This document shows, in pieces, positions 1 through 11,229 of a DNA stretch of 64,000 nucleotides; position 1 is the first letter of the stretch, and each line of letters starts with the position of its first letter. The translations under genes and the position numbers were made by a program. The notes under the pieces are model-generated. The model was not told the DNA's origin and ran no database searches. It worked only from the letters and a program-made list of their open reading frames with translations. The DNA is taken from positions 53,219,929 through 53,283,928 of the forward strand of contig NC_088867.1 in assembly GCF_032884065.1 (NCBI RefSeq), written 5' to 3'. This DNA is from Artemia franciscana. Taxonomy: Eukaryota; Arthropoda; Branchiopoda; Anostraca; Artemiidae.

Positions 1-345
1 TCTGCCTTCTAGCAAAAAAAATACAAAATTCCACATTTTTGCAGATAGGGGCTTGAAACTTTTATAGTAGGGTTCTCTGATACGCTAAATCTGATTGTGT
101 GATTTTCGTTAAGATTATATGACTTTTAGGTTTTTTTTACTCTATTTTCTAAAATGAGGCAAATTTTCTCAGGCTCGTAACTTTTGATGGGTGAGCCTAA
201 ACTTGATGAAACTTATATATTTAAAATCAGCAATAAAATGCGATTCTTTTGATGTAGCTATTAGTATAAAATACCATTTTTTAAGTTTTGGTTACTATTG
301 AGCCGGGTCGCTCCTTACTGCAGTTCGTTACCACGAACTGTTTGA
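1..345 (-). repeat. Dispersed repeat family A, part A
   Basis: This stretch is the reverse complement of 60793-61120: shared blocks include the end ACGAACTGTTTGATGA, the phrase AACTTTTGATGGGT and the inner end near GCCAGAAGACAGATC. Other copies lie at 36945-37270 and 63515-64000. No long frame is conserved between copies, so it looks non-coding. The copy probably continues past the left window edge. Transposon class unknown. Confidence 0.8.
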
Positions 346-599
346 TGAAGTTGAGTCTTGACAACTTTACAAGTTGTGATACTAATTGGACAAAGATGTT
401 ATATAAAAAAAGAGGTTTTCAGAGAAGAGCAGTAGGATTTTGGGAAGAAAGAAACTCAGCTGACCAGTTTTTCCTATTTGGATTAATAGCAGAGTGTCAC
501 CACTTCAGAGGCCTTTAGTCTTCAGTTTTATAGACTGTTCGACTGCCAATACAAGAAGTTTGGTGATTCGTATACTCATATGGCATAGTAGATAAGTAC

Positions 600-815
600 A
601 TTAAAGTGATTGTGATAAATTTTACACATAAATATTCTTTAAATAAATAGATATTCCTTAAATATTCTAATATTCTGATTAAATATTTAATGATTTATTA
701 GATATATTATTTAATAAATATTAAATAATTCAACATTCTAAATAAATAGTTTAAATCATAGTTAAAATTTAATTTAATTTTACTTAAATAAATTGAATAT
801 TCATAAAATTTTACA
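600..815. repeat. AT-rich low-complexity stretch
   Basis: Degenerate runs of AAATA, TTAAATA and ATATTC make up nearly the whole stretch. No gene or element signature is visible. Confidence 0.6.
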
Positions 816-985
816 TTAAAGTGATACTGTGCAAGCGAATAATATTTCTGCAGTTAATACATGAATCGAGGTTATGAGTTGGTCCAATGAAAACAAGAAG
901 TTAAGCAGCTTTGTTCTATTCTCATTTATACGGTATATTCTAATGGCTAAAGAGCACAGTAAAGGCTGGAGGGGAAAAGGACAAT

Positions 986-1698
986 AAATGGTAGGTAGGT
1001 AGGTAAGTTTTATTTTATCCACAATACAAACATAAATAAAAAAATGACAACACTAATAAATTGTTGCAGCAAAAAGAAAGTCCTAAGGACTTGTGCTGCA
1101 ATTTCATATTATGATTTACATCTTATAAATAAATATCTAAACATAACATCTCATGATTAACCACCTAGCCTATCTTATATATAAAAAATAACAACACATA
1201 TACATGAACAAAATACAACAAAATAATCATATTAAATATCATTTACCGGTATTCAGTCCCCACCCCACATCAATAAACTGCAAAAAAAAGACATCAAAAA
1301 CCTTCTGCCCTTCAAAACCTATTACTTAAATAAAACATTTTCAATTTATTTTTAAACCCATATAAAGTGACAGACTCCCTGATGCCAGCCGGCAAACTAT
1401 TCCAAACAGAAGGCCCCAGATTCCGAACCACATATGATGATCGAACTGTTTTTCTTTGTTCATGGCTTAAAAGTTGTGAATTTCTTGTATCATAATTATG
1501 GTACTCCTGATTCATGGAAAAATAATCATGAAAATACTCAGGGCATATATGTTTCATGCTCTGGAACACAAAAATTGATGCCTGGTAGTCACGAATCTGA
1601 CCAACATTTAAAACATTACACCGGGAAAAGCTAGCAGTAGTTTTGGATTCAACCTGCTCTTTTATGTCCGCAATCAATCGAATGCTTTTATTTTGCAA
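986..1698 (-). mobile_element. LINE 3' end, RT C-terminal region
   Basis: On the minus strand a 128-codon frame (1698 to 1312) reads like the C-terminal part of CR1/L2/Jockey-type ORF2 proteins: an LQNK-like start (MQNKSIRLI), YNTR-like YDTRNSQLL, and the conserved VWNSLPAGIRESVTLYGFKNKL near the end in two parts. About 325 bp of 3' UTR follows, ending in TACC repeats at 986-1003, as LINE 3' microsatellites often do. It is 5'-truncated, with no EN or RT catalytic core. Clade uncertain. Confidence 0.75.
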
Positions 1699-1934
1699 AA
1701 TGGGAAAGCAAAACGCATATAGACCTTAATCGCACAAATGATTTGAGTGCCCTAAGCACCAGGAATGACAAAATGAATGCGTTTTTGGGAATTTGAGCAT
1801 TCATGGTGAGAAAGAAGGTTGAAAAACTAACGTTGAGAAAGACCAAATTACTTAAAACATGACTAAATAAAAATAAAAGTGATGGTAGGAATAGGAACCA
1901 AAACAATTTAATAAAAGTTACAATTTACTTACCT

Positions 1935-3125
1935 GCAGAAATATGTAATTTTCTATTATTTTTTTTTGCCAGAAGAAAGATCACGGATGTATGTTTATAT
2001 ATTTTTTGTTTTTTTCCTCCAGGGGTGGTCGTATCGACCCAGTGATCCTAGAATGTCGCGACAGGGCTCATTCTAACGGAAATCAAAAGTTCTAGTATCC
2101 TTTTTAACTGACCAAAAGACTGGGAGGACAATTAGGCCCCCTCCCACGCTTATTTTTTCCCAAAGTCACCAGACCAAAATTTTGAGATAGCCTTTTGTTC
2201 AGCATAGTCGAAGAATTTAATAATTATGTCTTTGAGGACGACTTAATACTGTCCCTGGGGAATGGCTGCAAGTTATTAACTTTGCCTGTTGTTTACATAT
2301 CGTATTGGTTATTGAGAAGTATACAGACGTTTTAAGGAGGATTTTTTCTGGTTGGGGGGTCGGAGGGAGGGGTTCCGTGGGAAGATCTTTCCGTGAAGGA
2401 ATCCATCGTTTTTCAAGATTATAGGTCCCCTCTCAATTCCCCCCAATGTCACCGAATCCAGTCGGGATTTAAATTAAGAGCTTTGAGGCACTATATCCTT
2501 CCAAACTTCAAATTTCATTAAGATCCGATCACTCCTTCGTAAGTTAAAAATACCTCATTTTTTTTTAATTTTACAGAATTAACACCCCCCCCCCCCCAAC
2601 TCTCTCAAATAGAGTAGATCCGTTCCGGTTATGTCAATCAGGTATCTAAGACCTCTGCTTATTTTTCCCACCAAATTTTATCCCGATCCCTCCACTCTAA
2701 GGGTTTTCCAAGATTTTAGGTCCCCCCTCCAACTCCCCCCAATGTCACCGGATCAGGCCGGGATTTAAAATAAGAGCTCTGAGACACAATATCCTTCCAA
2801 ACATCAAATTTCATTAAGATCCCATCACCCGTTCGTAAGTTAAAAAAACTTCATTTTTTCTATTTTTTCTGAATTAATCGGCCCCCCATTCTCCCCCAGA
2901 TGGTTAAATCAGGAAAACGACTATTTCTAATTTAATCTGGTCCGGTCCCTGATACGCCTGCCTAATTTCATCGTCCTAGCTTATCTGGAAGTGCCTAAAC
3001 TAGCAAAACCGGGACGGACAGTCCGACCTGCAGACAGACCGACAGAATTTGCGATCACTATATGTCACTTGGTTAATACCAATTGCCATAAAAACTTAAT
3101 TTACTGCTAGCTGACCTTCGTCAAT
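1935..3125 (+). repeat. Dispersed repeat family A, part B, with internal duplication
   Basis: It runs parallel to 61110-61620; shared blocks include GATCACGGA, CGTATCGACCCAGTG, AATGTCGC, AAAAGTTCTAGT and CCCCCTCCCACGCT. Beyond that, a roughly 300-bp unit is duplicated (about 2405-2702 and 2703-2960), each carrying AATGTCACCG, GGGATTTAAA and CCTTCCAAAC. The right end contains AAACTAGCAAAACCGGGACG and ATATGTCACTTGGTTAATAC. C-runs of 7-13 occur inside. No coding frame. Confidence 0.8.
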
Positions 3126-3339
3126 AATTCCGAGCCAATGGTCTTAAGCCATAGTTTCTTACTATGGGCTAAAGTTTGATCTTTAGTATAGATGAATTTT
3201 TAAAGATTCGTGTTACTATTGAATTGAATTGCATATATACAGCCTCTTATTAGAACTAATTTTTTTGCAATGGACTAAAGTTTGTTTTCTACTGTAAATC
3301 TTTTTTTTTCTCGAGAATCGCTATAAGTGAAAACTCCAT

Positions 3340-3600
3340 CTGTTTTACTCGTTTTCCTTATCTTTTGACAAGTTAAAACTCGTATCTTTTTATAAAGATG
3401 GAGATGAAACTTTGGAGACAAAAACCCCATCTTTTTTATAAAACCTCCATCTTTAAATAAAGTGAAAACTCTATCTTTTTTACTCGTTTTCCTTATCTTT
3501 TGACTAAAGTGAAAACTTTTTATAAAGATGGGGATGAAACTTTTTATGGAGATGAAAACTCTATCTCTTTTACTCGTTTTCCTTATCTTTTGACTTTGTT
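3340..3600. repeat. Degenerate minisatellite
   Basis: The phrase ACTCGTTTTCCTTATCTTTT recurs near 3347, 3482 and 3572, interleaved with repeated AAAGATGG and GATGAAACTTT blocks. Spacing is irregular. The adjoining 3620-3780 is a second low-complexity run built from AACTAAAATTATAA-like words. Confidence 0.7.
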
Positions 3601-4134
3601 TTTTTCATCAAAGCTGCAGCGATAGCTGAAATTATAACCAAAATTATAATTTTAATAACTAAATTATAACTAAAATTAATAAAATTAAAATATTAATAAA
3701 ATACTAATAAAATTCTAATAAAAATTAAAATTGTAACTAAAATTATAAAATTATAATAGTAGCGAAATTATAATTCGCTACTAAATCTAGTAGCGAACGA
3801 ATTTATCACTATTTTCATTTTATATATAGGCTACGTAAAGCTCAATCCCTTTAGCGCCCCCTGTTTTCGCTAATATTCATAGATTATTGGGAAACATTAT
3901 TTTCTCGTAGTTTTATAATGCATAGTTTACTGTGAAAACAAATTTATGGCAAAATTTCAAGGGATATGATCGACATTTCCGGGAATGAAGTAACGGAATC
4001 CCTCAATTATGGTATCATAACCCAGAGAGCCGGCTTTTCTAAAGATGTGTTATATCACCTTGTGTATGAAGATGCAGTTTTTGTCAAAAATCGCATCTTG
4101 TTTAAATACTAGCTTTAACTACTTAATCAAGGAC

Positions 4135-4255
4135 TAGATGTAAATTTTACACCCAATATTTCTTTTCCAAATGAGCCCCCTTTCAGGATTTTATGACCGC
4201 TGGTTCAGTGCAATCATCCCTGAAAAAAAACTAAAACAAAGAATTGCTCAATAAG
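4135..4255. repeat. Diverged copy of dispersed repeat family B
   Basis: It shares AATATTTCTTTTCCAAATGA, GAGCC and a GACC..CTGGTTC block with the two copies near 22450-22900. No coding signal. Flanking 3800-4130 and 4256-4560 hold nothing else I recognise. Confidence 0.4.
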
Positions 4256-4569
4256 GGAGATTTTTTAATACAAGATTTAAACCAGGGTAATTCTAATGGT
4301 GCGGTTTTCTTCTTAATCCTACGCCATTTTCAAGGGAACCGTATCTAGGATTTTGTGGGGGGGGGGTTACAAAAGAAAGCTGTACACAACGCAACCAAAT
4401 CTTGTTGGTAAATGTTTTATTTACTTTTGTAATATCTAGACTGAATTTTCAGGAGAGGGGGGTAGCCCACCACCTTGAATACGGCTCTAGGTTTCAAGCT
4501 CTCTTTTTTCCCATGAACTTGTTTTCGCAATAATTGTTTAGTAACAGGATCTACGACAACTTCCATACG

Positions 4570-5030
4570 AAGGGGCACGAGGAAGAAAGAATGAGGAAGA
4601 AAGAGTAGAGAGGATTTGAAGGCATATTTGGATTGGAGGGGAAATAGATTTTTGATTGGAGACAAAAGAATGTATCAAGGGAGAAAAGGGGAGAAAGTAG
4701 AATCTATTGCTTGTCCTGTGTGTGGATCTCAGGTTGAAAGTTTGATACATTTTGTGTGTGAATGTGTCGAATTGAATGAATCGAGGCGAGAGACGTATGG
4801 TAAAGAAAAATTGAATGAGATATGGATGGTAGATGAATGAAAGAGACAAATTTTCTGAGTATTAAAAGGATGACATGGTTTGTCAGGATTGCAACTGCAC
4901 ATCGTGAGCATTTTCTTTAAATAGTATTAATTTATTTTAGTTCAATTTGTTGTTGTTGTTTCTTTTTATGTAAAATTACTATGACCCACGGGCTTTTTCT
5001 GGAATAAACTATTATTATTACTATTATTAT
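4570..5030 (+). mobile_element. LINE 3' end with CCHC-like box and TTA tail
   Basis: A 74-codon frame (4616-4840) contains CPVCGSQVESLIHFVCEC, the CxxC...HxxxxC zinc-binding box found at the C-terminus of many non-LTR ORF2 proteins. A short 3' UTR with ACCCACGGGCTTTTTCTGG and an AATAAA follows, ending in a TTA/ATT microsatellite (about 5009-5032). EN and RT are missing, so it is strongly 5'-truncated. Family members often carry this box after RT; the exact clade cannot be told. Confidence 0.7.
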
Positions 5031-5104
5031 TCTCCGCTAAGCAAAGCTGCTCCGCTTTGCTTAGCGCTTACACAGTACAACTGGGCAGCGCTAATGCACT
5101 GCCT

Positions 5105-5560
5105 ATAGTAAGATTCACGGTGTTCCCAAGGCTTGAAAAAAAAACTCGTTTCTTGTGTCATCAAGTTCAAAACACAAGTTTTTTATCTGAAAGGAAGGGG
5201 CAACATTAAGACCCAGCGCCCACGGGCCAACTGTTTCAGCACAACTTTTGGAAATTAGTCTCAACAACTTTTGAAAACTAAAACGAACAGAAATTGTTCT
5301 GTATACTAGAGGGGCTGCCTCCTCCTCCATACTCCTCTCTTCACGTTAAAGTTCATAAGCATTTTAAAAAAAATTTGTTATTCTAATCCAAACGGTCTTT
5401 GTGTTTCAGGAGTCGTTCTTTAATAATTGGAACAAAAGGTCTAATTTTAGCGTGAAGAGCGGGGTATTGAGAAGGCAGACCCCTCATATATAGAATAATT
5501 TCTGTTCGTTTTAAATTTTAATATTGCTCTTTACTTTCAGTTAAACAAACTTTTTTTTAT
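5105..5560 (+). repeat. Dispersed repeat family A, part C
   Basis: Blocks AACGAACAGAAATT, CTTTGTGTTTCAGGAGTC and the following GAGCG.GGTATTGA phrase recur at 61640-62310 and, more diverged, at 45895-46060. It appears to be an internal module of repeat family A, here detached from parts A and B. No coding signal. Confidence 0.7.
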
Positions 5561-6554
5561 TATTATTTAATTTCTACTTGTTTTTAAAAATTACACCTGG
5601 AAATTCTAATGACTATTGAAATTCAAAAGTCATTAGAAATGAAACTGACTTTAGAAAGCGTCAAAAACTTTTGAAATGACTAATGAAAATCGACTTTTTG
5701 CCCACCCCTGTATTTCAAAACCAGGCAAATTTTCTCAGAATTGTAGCTTTTTATATTTAAATACTATAAATGTGTTCGCTGTGGATTGGTACTTTCTGTG
5801 AAGTTATATTTTCACAAATCTCAAATTTGTAGCCGTTCCATTAGCTAGTAACTATCTTTCACTTGAATTGCCAGTGAAAAAGCATATAACCCGAAACAGG
5901 ATATGAAAATGCTCAACCCCGTGATTTCATAATGTAAAAATAAATGGATTTTTATATGATTCCCAGTGAAAAACAGGCAAACAGCATTATTGTCATTATA
6001 CGAAAGCCCATACATTGCCATTACACTCAATGTATTACCATTACATTTGAAAGGGTAAATTTGCACAAGTAAACCTTTTGAACAGGTATTACGTTTTTGG
6101 GTAAGCTTGATTAGGGTGTTAAAAAAGGTGTTTTTCATGTATACAAACAGAAAAGCTATTAAGAAGAATATGCTTCACTTTTAGTTTGACGACAAGAGAA
6201 AGACATTTTAAAATGAAAAAGGGAATAGCCGTCAGAAACATTATGGACCATTTAGATCTTTCACTGGCGGGGGGAGAGAAGAGAAGAGAGGGGAGGTAGG
6301 AGGGCTATGACTTGTAAAGGGATAGCGCTTTTCAAATGGTAAGTCATGGATACTTGAAGGACATTATCGATGTAGGGAGCCGCCCACCTATGAAAAGTAT
6401 AGCTTTCTAACACACATAATAACAATTAAATTATTACCTCCACGTATTTCCTCGCTAAATCCTTTTCAAAAATTTTAGGCTGCTTACTCATTGTTATCAT
6501 AGGCTATACTATGCGTTATCGAGTTTCCACACGTTTTTATACGTATCTGAGGGG
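5561..6554. other. Non-genic stretch
   Basis: AT-rich sequence. One 97-codon minus-strand frame (6138-5845) has no recognisable domain and I do not call it a gene. A GA-rich patch lies near 6268-6300. Confidence 0.4.
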
Positions 6555-6835
6555 TTTGCATGCTGGAATTAGAATCCTTTGTCTGCGAGGTGGGAATTCT
6601 AGTCCTGGTGTCGCTGGTTATTTGGTTTGGAGCGAGTATCAGTGGCATGAGTCCCGAGTTAACCCAGCTCTAAATGGGTAACTGGAGAAATATGGGTAGG
6701 GTAAACAGGAAGGGTGTGTGAAAGCACAGGATGACTGGTCACCAACCCTCCATTGCGCTTCCTAGCTTACAGTCCTTGAAACGGGTATCAGCATCACTGG
6801 TAGGGACTTTAAATTCAAATGCTATGTTCCTTTTT
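6555..6835 (+). mobile_element. SINE-like element
   Basis: Short, compositionally distinct (less AT-rich) segment with a weak B-box-like GAATTCTAGTCC and an internal CCCAGCTCTAAATGGGTAAC, a phrase I associate with the body of invertebrate tRNA-derived SINEs. It ends in a T-rich tract just upstream of an exon. No second copy was found in this window, so the call is tentative. Confidence 0.4.
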
Positions 6836-6902
6836 TTAACCTTCCTATTAAAGTAAAAGAAACAGAATCTGTTGAAAAGTGATCCTCTCTAACTCTTTTC
6901 AG

Positions 6903-7079
6903 GTGTGGAAGACTATTACAGACGGATTCTCAGCATATGTGGCGATGGACTGGGTATAATTTTGGCCTAGACCTGGTTATGTCCTATGACAAAGGAGGGA
7001 TTATTAAGATTAAACGGAACGCCCGCTCAGATAACAGCATGTCTTTAAGTCAGCAAAGAACCCGAAACATTATGTACAG
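6903..7079 (+). CDS. Internal exon of an unidentified plus-strand gene
   Basis: A TCTTTTCAG acceptor and a consensus CAG|GTAAGT donor bound a 177-bp segment with one open frame. It encodes 58 full codons plus split codons at both ends, including GRLLQTDSQHMWRWTGYNFG, then DLVMSYDKGGIIKIKRN and SLSQQRTRNIMYR. The last two bases join in phase with the exon at 10957. Composition and splice sites look like host coding sequence, not a repeat. I do not recognise the protein; the intervening 3.9 kb would be an intron. Upstream exons were not found in 1-6900. Confidence 0.6.
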
Positions 7080-7499
7080 GTAAGTTGTTATTCTCCTGTC
7101 AGATACAGTTATGTTTTTGGGTAAGTTTTTGTTTAAGAAAGGAGGCTAGTTTCCCACTTAACATAGAACAACTGACAAAATATATACCTTTTACATATTA
7201 TGATCATGACTGGTTACAGAAAGGGGAAATTCTCACCCACCTTCAAGATTGGTTAAAAGGTTTTATCCTTTGAAAAAACTGTGATCTATTAATGTATTTG
7301 TTTGTGGTACCCCCCCCCCCCCCTCCTGCATGGGGTTGAGTCTATGTGGTTATTGTCGATCAGCAGTGAAGATTCTCCATGGCTGCAGCACTTATTGTAT
7401 CAGCTTTTTCTAGATGGTTTAATTAGCAGGTAAAACAGTTCCTTTACTGGAAGGCAATAAGTATAGCAGAGGAACCAGAACCAACTTGCACCCTTGACT

Positions 7500-8035
7500 A
7501 TAATTCTATAGCTTCTGTCAGGCGAAGTAAATACTTGAAATAATACTTCAAAGATTTATCAGGTTGATAAGGTTAAAAAGATTCATAAGATTATTTTATG
7601 TATAGTTTTTGGGTGGTAAATTGACGGGCGAGCAATAAAAAGACACTAGAAACATTTTGGTGTACAATTTATGTACAGCTTTATTCCGTGGAGGAATCCA
7701 CCGCATCAAAAGACTGTAAAGTAATAATAAGACTGCAAGAATGTGACTCCAGTTTCCTCAAACATTATAGAAATTCTTGTTGGAAATCGGGGCCAATTCA
7801 TCGAATTGGGCTTGAGGACAAATACCTGAACTGGGAAACTGGCTGCAAGAACTTCCTCCTTTAGCTTCTACGAGGCAAAGTAAACATTTGGAATAATACT
7901 TCAAATCATTGCTTGATAAGGTTTCAAGCTTATCATTATCATTATCATTGCTTGATAAGGAAATATTATGTACAGTTCTTGGGTGGTAAATTGACGGGCG
8001 AGCAATAAAAAGACCGTAGAAACATTTTAGTAATT
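7500..8035. repeat. Diverged tandem duplication, period about 360 bp
   Basis: The phrase GGTGGTAAATTGACGGGCGA occurs at about 7612 and 7983, followed by GCAATAAAAAGAC and GAAACATTTT in both. The preceding AATAATACTTCAAA occurs at about 7537 and 7892. It lies inside the putative intron of the unidentified plus-strand gene. Function unknown. Confidence 0.75.
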
Positions 8036-8890
8036 TAATTTTTGGCTTTTTTTTTCTTCATGGTGCTGTAATCTGACTGATTCATGGTTTTTAAGCTCCT
8101 TAATTGAGTGTAAATGATTAGATTGTCAGCTCATTTTGCATGATTTAATCCCCCCCCCCCGCAATCGGATCTAGGTCTGTCATTCGACTGTAACGCCGCT
8201 TATCCTTTCGTGGTGCTTCTTTCAAGATGAAAGGTTGTCTGATGAAAAAGTTGTCTTATCATCTATAGATCACAAAGTGCCAAAATGCAATTTTTGTTTA
8301 ATTTATTGGAAACAGATTTAATGCTGAATTTCCAAACATAAGTTAGAGAGGAAAGTTTGTAAAGGGGCTAGTCTTTCAAATGTTACATTGTAAGTGCAGA
8401 TTGATTAAGTCATACAAAAAAAAGACTGAAGGAACAATGCTTCCGTTGTGGAGTAATTTGATTCTTCAAAATGATTAGTGTGCTTAATTAAAATGTACAC
8501 TATACTTTATTTGCCACTGGAAATTACTTCAAAAATCTAATATTTGAGAATGAAAAATAAATTCCAATTCTCGCAAAACTTACATAACTGCAATAACGTG
8601 TAAATTATGCTGTATAAAGACAAAGGACTTATTAGTTATAGTCTTGTTGAGCGCATTACTTTTTGACTACCTTCGTCACCGATCATAATTTATTATGATT
8701 TAGATGTCATAATTTGGATGTCTGAGATTTCTGCGTTTACTATGTGCGTTGTCTTTCAAATTATTTGCGAATGCTTTCCGTCGAGAGATAATTTGGAATA
8801 TTCATAAAATTCCGTTTTCAACGGAAGTCCGTATTCATAAAATTCAAGAATTGAAAAAATGTTGAAAAAATTAAGAGATGTATGTTGTTT

Positions 8891-9840
8891 CGTTCACCAG
8901 CTGAAGGATAACCCTGTTCAAAACTGCTATTTTATTTGCGTCCTTTGGCTTTCTATTTAATTTTAAATTCTCCTTTAAAAAAGTAAAATTTTTGCAGGTC
9001 ATTCTTGTTTTGGCATCATATTTGTTTTATAGTCTCGAAGGTTTCTGAGTTTTGGGTAAAACAAAAACACTGAAGTTTTGTTGTTTCTCTCCTAGGAAGT
9101 TTTCTAATATAGCTTTTTATATTAAATTTGTAAATGTGGTAACATCTTTTTAGCTCTCACAGTTTCATATTTTTTTTCCGTTCACCAGCTGAAGGATAAC
9201 CCTGTTCAAACTGCTATTTTTTCGTTCACCAGCTGAAGGATAACCCTGTCCAGACTGCTATTTTATTTGCGTCCTTTGGCTTTCTATTTAATTTTAAATT
9301 TTCCTTTACAAAAGTAAAATTTTTGCAGGTCATTCTTGTTTTGGCATCATATTTGTTTTATAGTCTCGAAGGTTTCTGAGTTTTGGGTAAAACAAAAACA
9401 CATAAATTTTGTTGTTTCTCTCCTAGGAAGTTTTCTAATATAGCTTTTTATATTAAATTTGTAAATGTGGTAACATCTTTTTAGCTCTCACAGTTTCATA
9501 TTTTTTTCCGTTCACCAGCTGAAGGATAACCCTGTCCAAACTGCTATTTTTTCGTTCACCAGCTGAAGGATAACCCTGTCCAAACTGCTATTTTATTTGC
9601 GTCCTTTGGCTTTCTATTTAATTTTAAATTTTCCTTCACAAAAGTAAAATTTTTGCAGGTCATTCTTGTTTTGGCATCATATTTGTTTTATAGTCTCGAA
9701 GGTTTCTGAGTTTTGGGTAAAACAAAAACACATAAATTTTGTTATTTCTCTCCTAGGAAGTTTTCTAATATAGCTTTTTATATTAAATTTGTAAATGTGG
9801 TAACATCTTTTTAGCTCACACAGTTTCATATTTTTTTTCC
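8891..9840. repeat. Three 330-bp tandem units
   Basis: Units start at 8891, 9221 and 9551 with CGTTCACCAGCTGAAGGATA. Copies 2 and 3 are nearly identical and copy 1 only slightly diverged, so the array is young. The 5' 40 bp (CACCAGCTGAAGGATAACCC through CTGCTATTTT) is itself doubled at the unit junctions near 9179 and 9509. No frame runs through the units. Confidence 0.95.
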
Positions 9841-10519
9841 GTCAGAAACACTTGAGAATTATAAAGAAACATTCTGAAAACATAACTCTTTAGTGCTACA
9901 AAAAGAGTACGAAAAACTTAAGAGACGGAACTAGTTTATGTTCAGAAAAAAATCGTCAGTGCCATTTAGCGTATTGATCCCGCGTATTTAGCGTATTTTT
10001 GAAATCCATTTTACTCGAAGAACACGATACATGACACAGAACAATCACATAACTGAGGCGAGATATAGATTATTACCACAAAAGCGGGCAAGCAATACGA
10101 ACAATGATGAAAAGTATTAGATAAGGCCACTTTGAGACAGTTCAGCTCTGATCCCACCAAAAATATATCAAAAGAAGAAAAAATGGACTGAAGATTCTAA
10201 AACAAGATATATGCCTTAGACTTTTGTTTCCAGAAACTGATGCTGGTATTTGGCTAACCTGTCACTTTTTAGACATTTGATTTTTACCTTAGTCTCATAC
10301 AAATGCTAGATCGATTACAACTTTGTCAAACGAAATTATAAGTTGATTGATTCTTGTTGAATTGGTTTCTTTTTATGCCGATTTTAAATTCGTTTTCGGG
10401 AATCTTCCATGCCTTGCATTAATGGTTTTAAAATTTGACACGCCCCCTACCAAACATTCTTGTAATATGTTTTTCTGGCGCTCACTCCTAATTATGGTAA
10501 AAATATGATACCTGAGAAA

Positions 10520-10703
10520 CAAATTTGGGCTAAATTTGCACGTTAGGGGGGAGGGGTAAAGTATAGCGATTTTGCATGCCCAATGTGTTAGGCACTATTA
10601 TTCTGCATATTATGTAGTAAGAATTGTTTCCTAACTCGACACTGTCCCTCATACAACACTTTACCCCCCCCCCTCCCTAATGTGCAAATATGTAGCCCAA
10701 ATT
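10520..10703. repeat. Short inverted-repeat (foldback) element
   Basis: The left arm at 10520-10562 carries AAATTTGGGCTAAATTTGCA and then GTTAGGGGGGAGGGGTAAAG. The right arm at 10658-10703 carries its reverse complement with a few mismatches: CTTTACCCCCCC, CTAATGTGCAAATA and GCCCAAATT. The loop is about 95 bp. It resembles a small MITE or foldback repeat; there is no coding sequence and the family is unknown. Confidence 0.8.
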
Positions 10704-10956
10704 ATATATTTTCCATCTATTCAGTTAGTTCTCTTTGTCTTGTCTGACGCTAAGTTGAAAATATAAAATACCAGTTCAACAAGGCGTCAATGAATGAACA
10801 ATTTAGCGGTAGGGGGTCTATCATAAAAGTACCGATTATTCTGCAAAAAATTTCTCTAGAGGGGTTAATTATTTCAACAATAAAGTGTAGTCTTAGTTTT
10901 AAATAATGGACCAAGTAACTGCAAAGTAGTGATTAATTTAGTTCTACTGGTTTTAG

Positions 10957-11143
10957 GATTGTCGCCACCACTGTCAATGACTTTCAGCAAGTCATGACAA
11001 CTCAGTCAACTGGCGTAAAACTGGTGACATTGCATCGTTCTGAAGACGTTCGGGTGATGACATTGGATCCTGATCTTTTAGTTTTCCCGGTTATACTATC
11101 CGTTAATTTTCTTGTTGTTTCTCCTGTGGCAACTGATCAGTAG
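10957..11143 (+). CDS. Terminal coding exon of the unidentified plus-strand gene
   Basis: A GGTTTTAG acceptor precedes a G that completes the AG left over from the exon ending at 7079, giving YRIVATTVNDFQQ across the join. The frame then runs for 61 codons (STGVKLVTLHRSEDVRVM, TLDPDLLVFP) to a TAG at 11141. An AATAAA lies 78 bp after the stop, as expected for a last exon. The final 20 residues are hydrophobic. I cannot name the family; the phase match and polyadenylation signal are the main support. Confidence 0.55.
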
Positions 11144-11220
11144 CTTTTGAGTGTGTAACGCTGGAGTTTGTATAATTTACTTTTATTCGAATATCCGTAG
11201 AAGATATTTCAAGAATCAAA

Positions 11221-11226
11221 AATAAA
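11221..11226 (+). promoter_or_regulatory. Polyadenylation signal AATAAA
   Basis: Canonical hexamer 78 bp downstream of the TAG that ends the plus-strand exon at 11143. It fits the 3' end of that transcript. Confidence 0.5.
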
Positions 11227-11229
11227 ACT

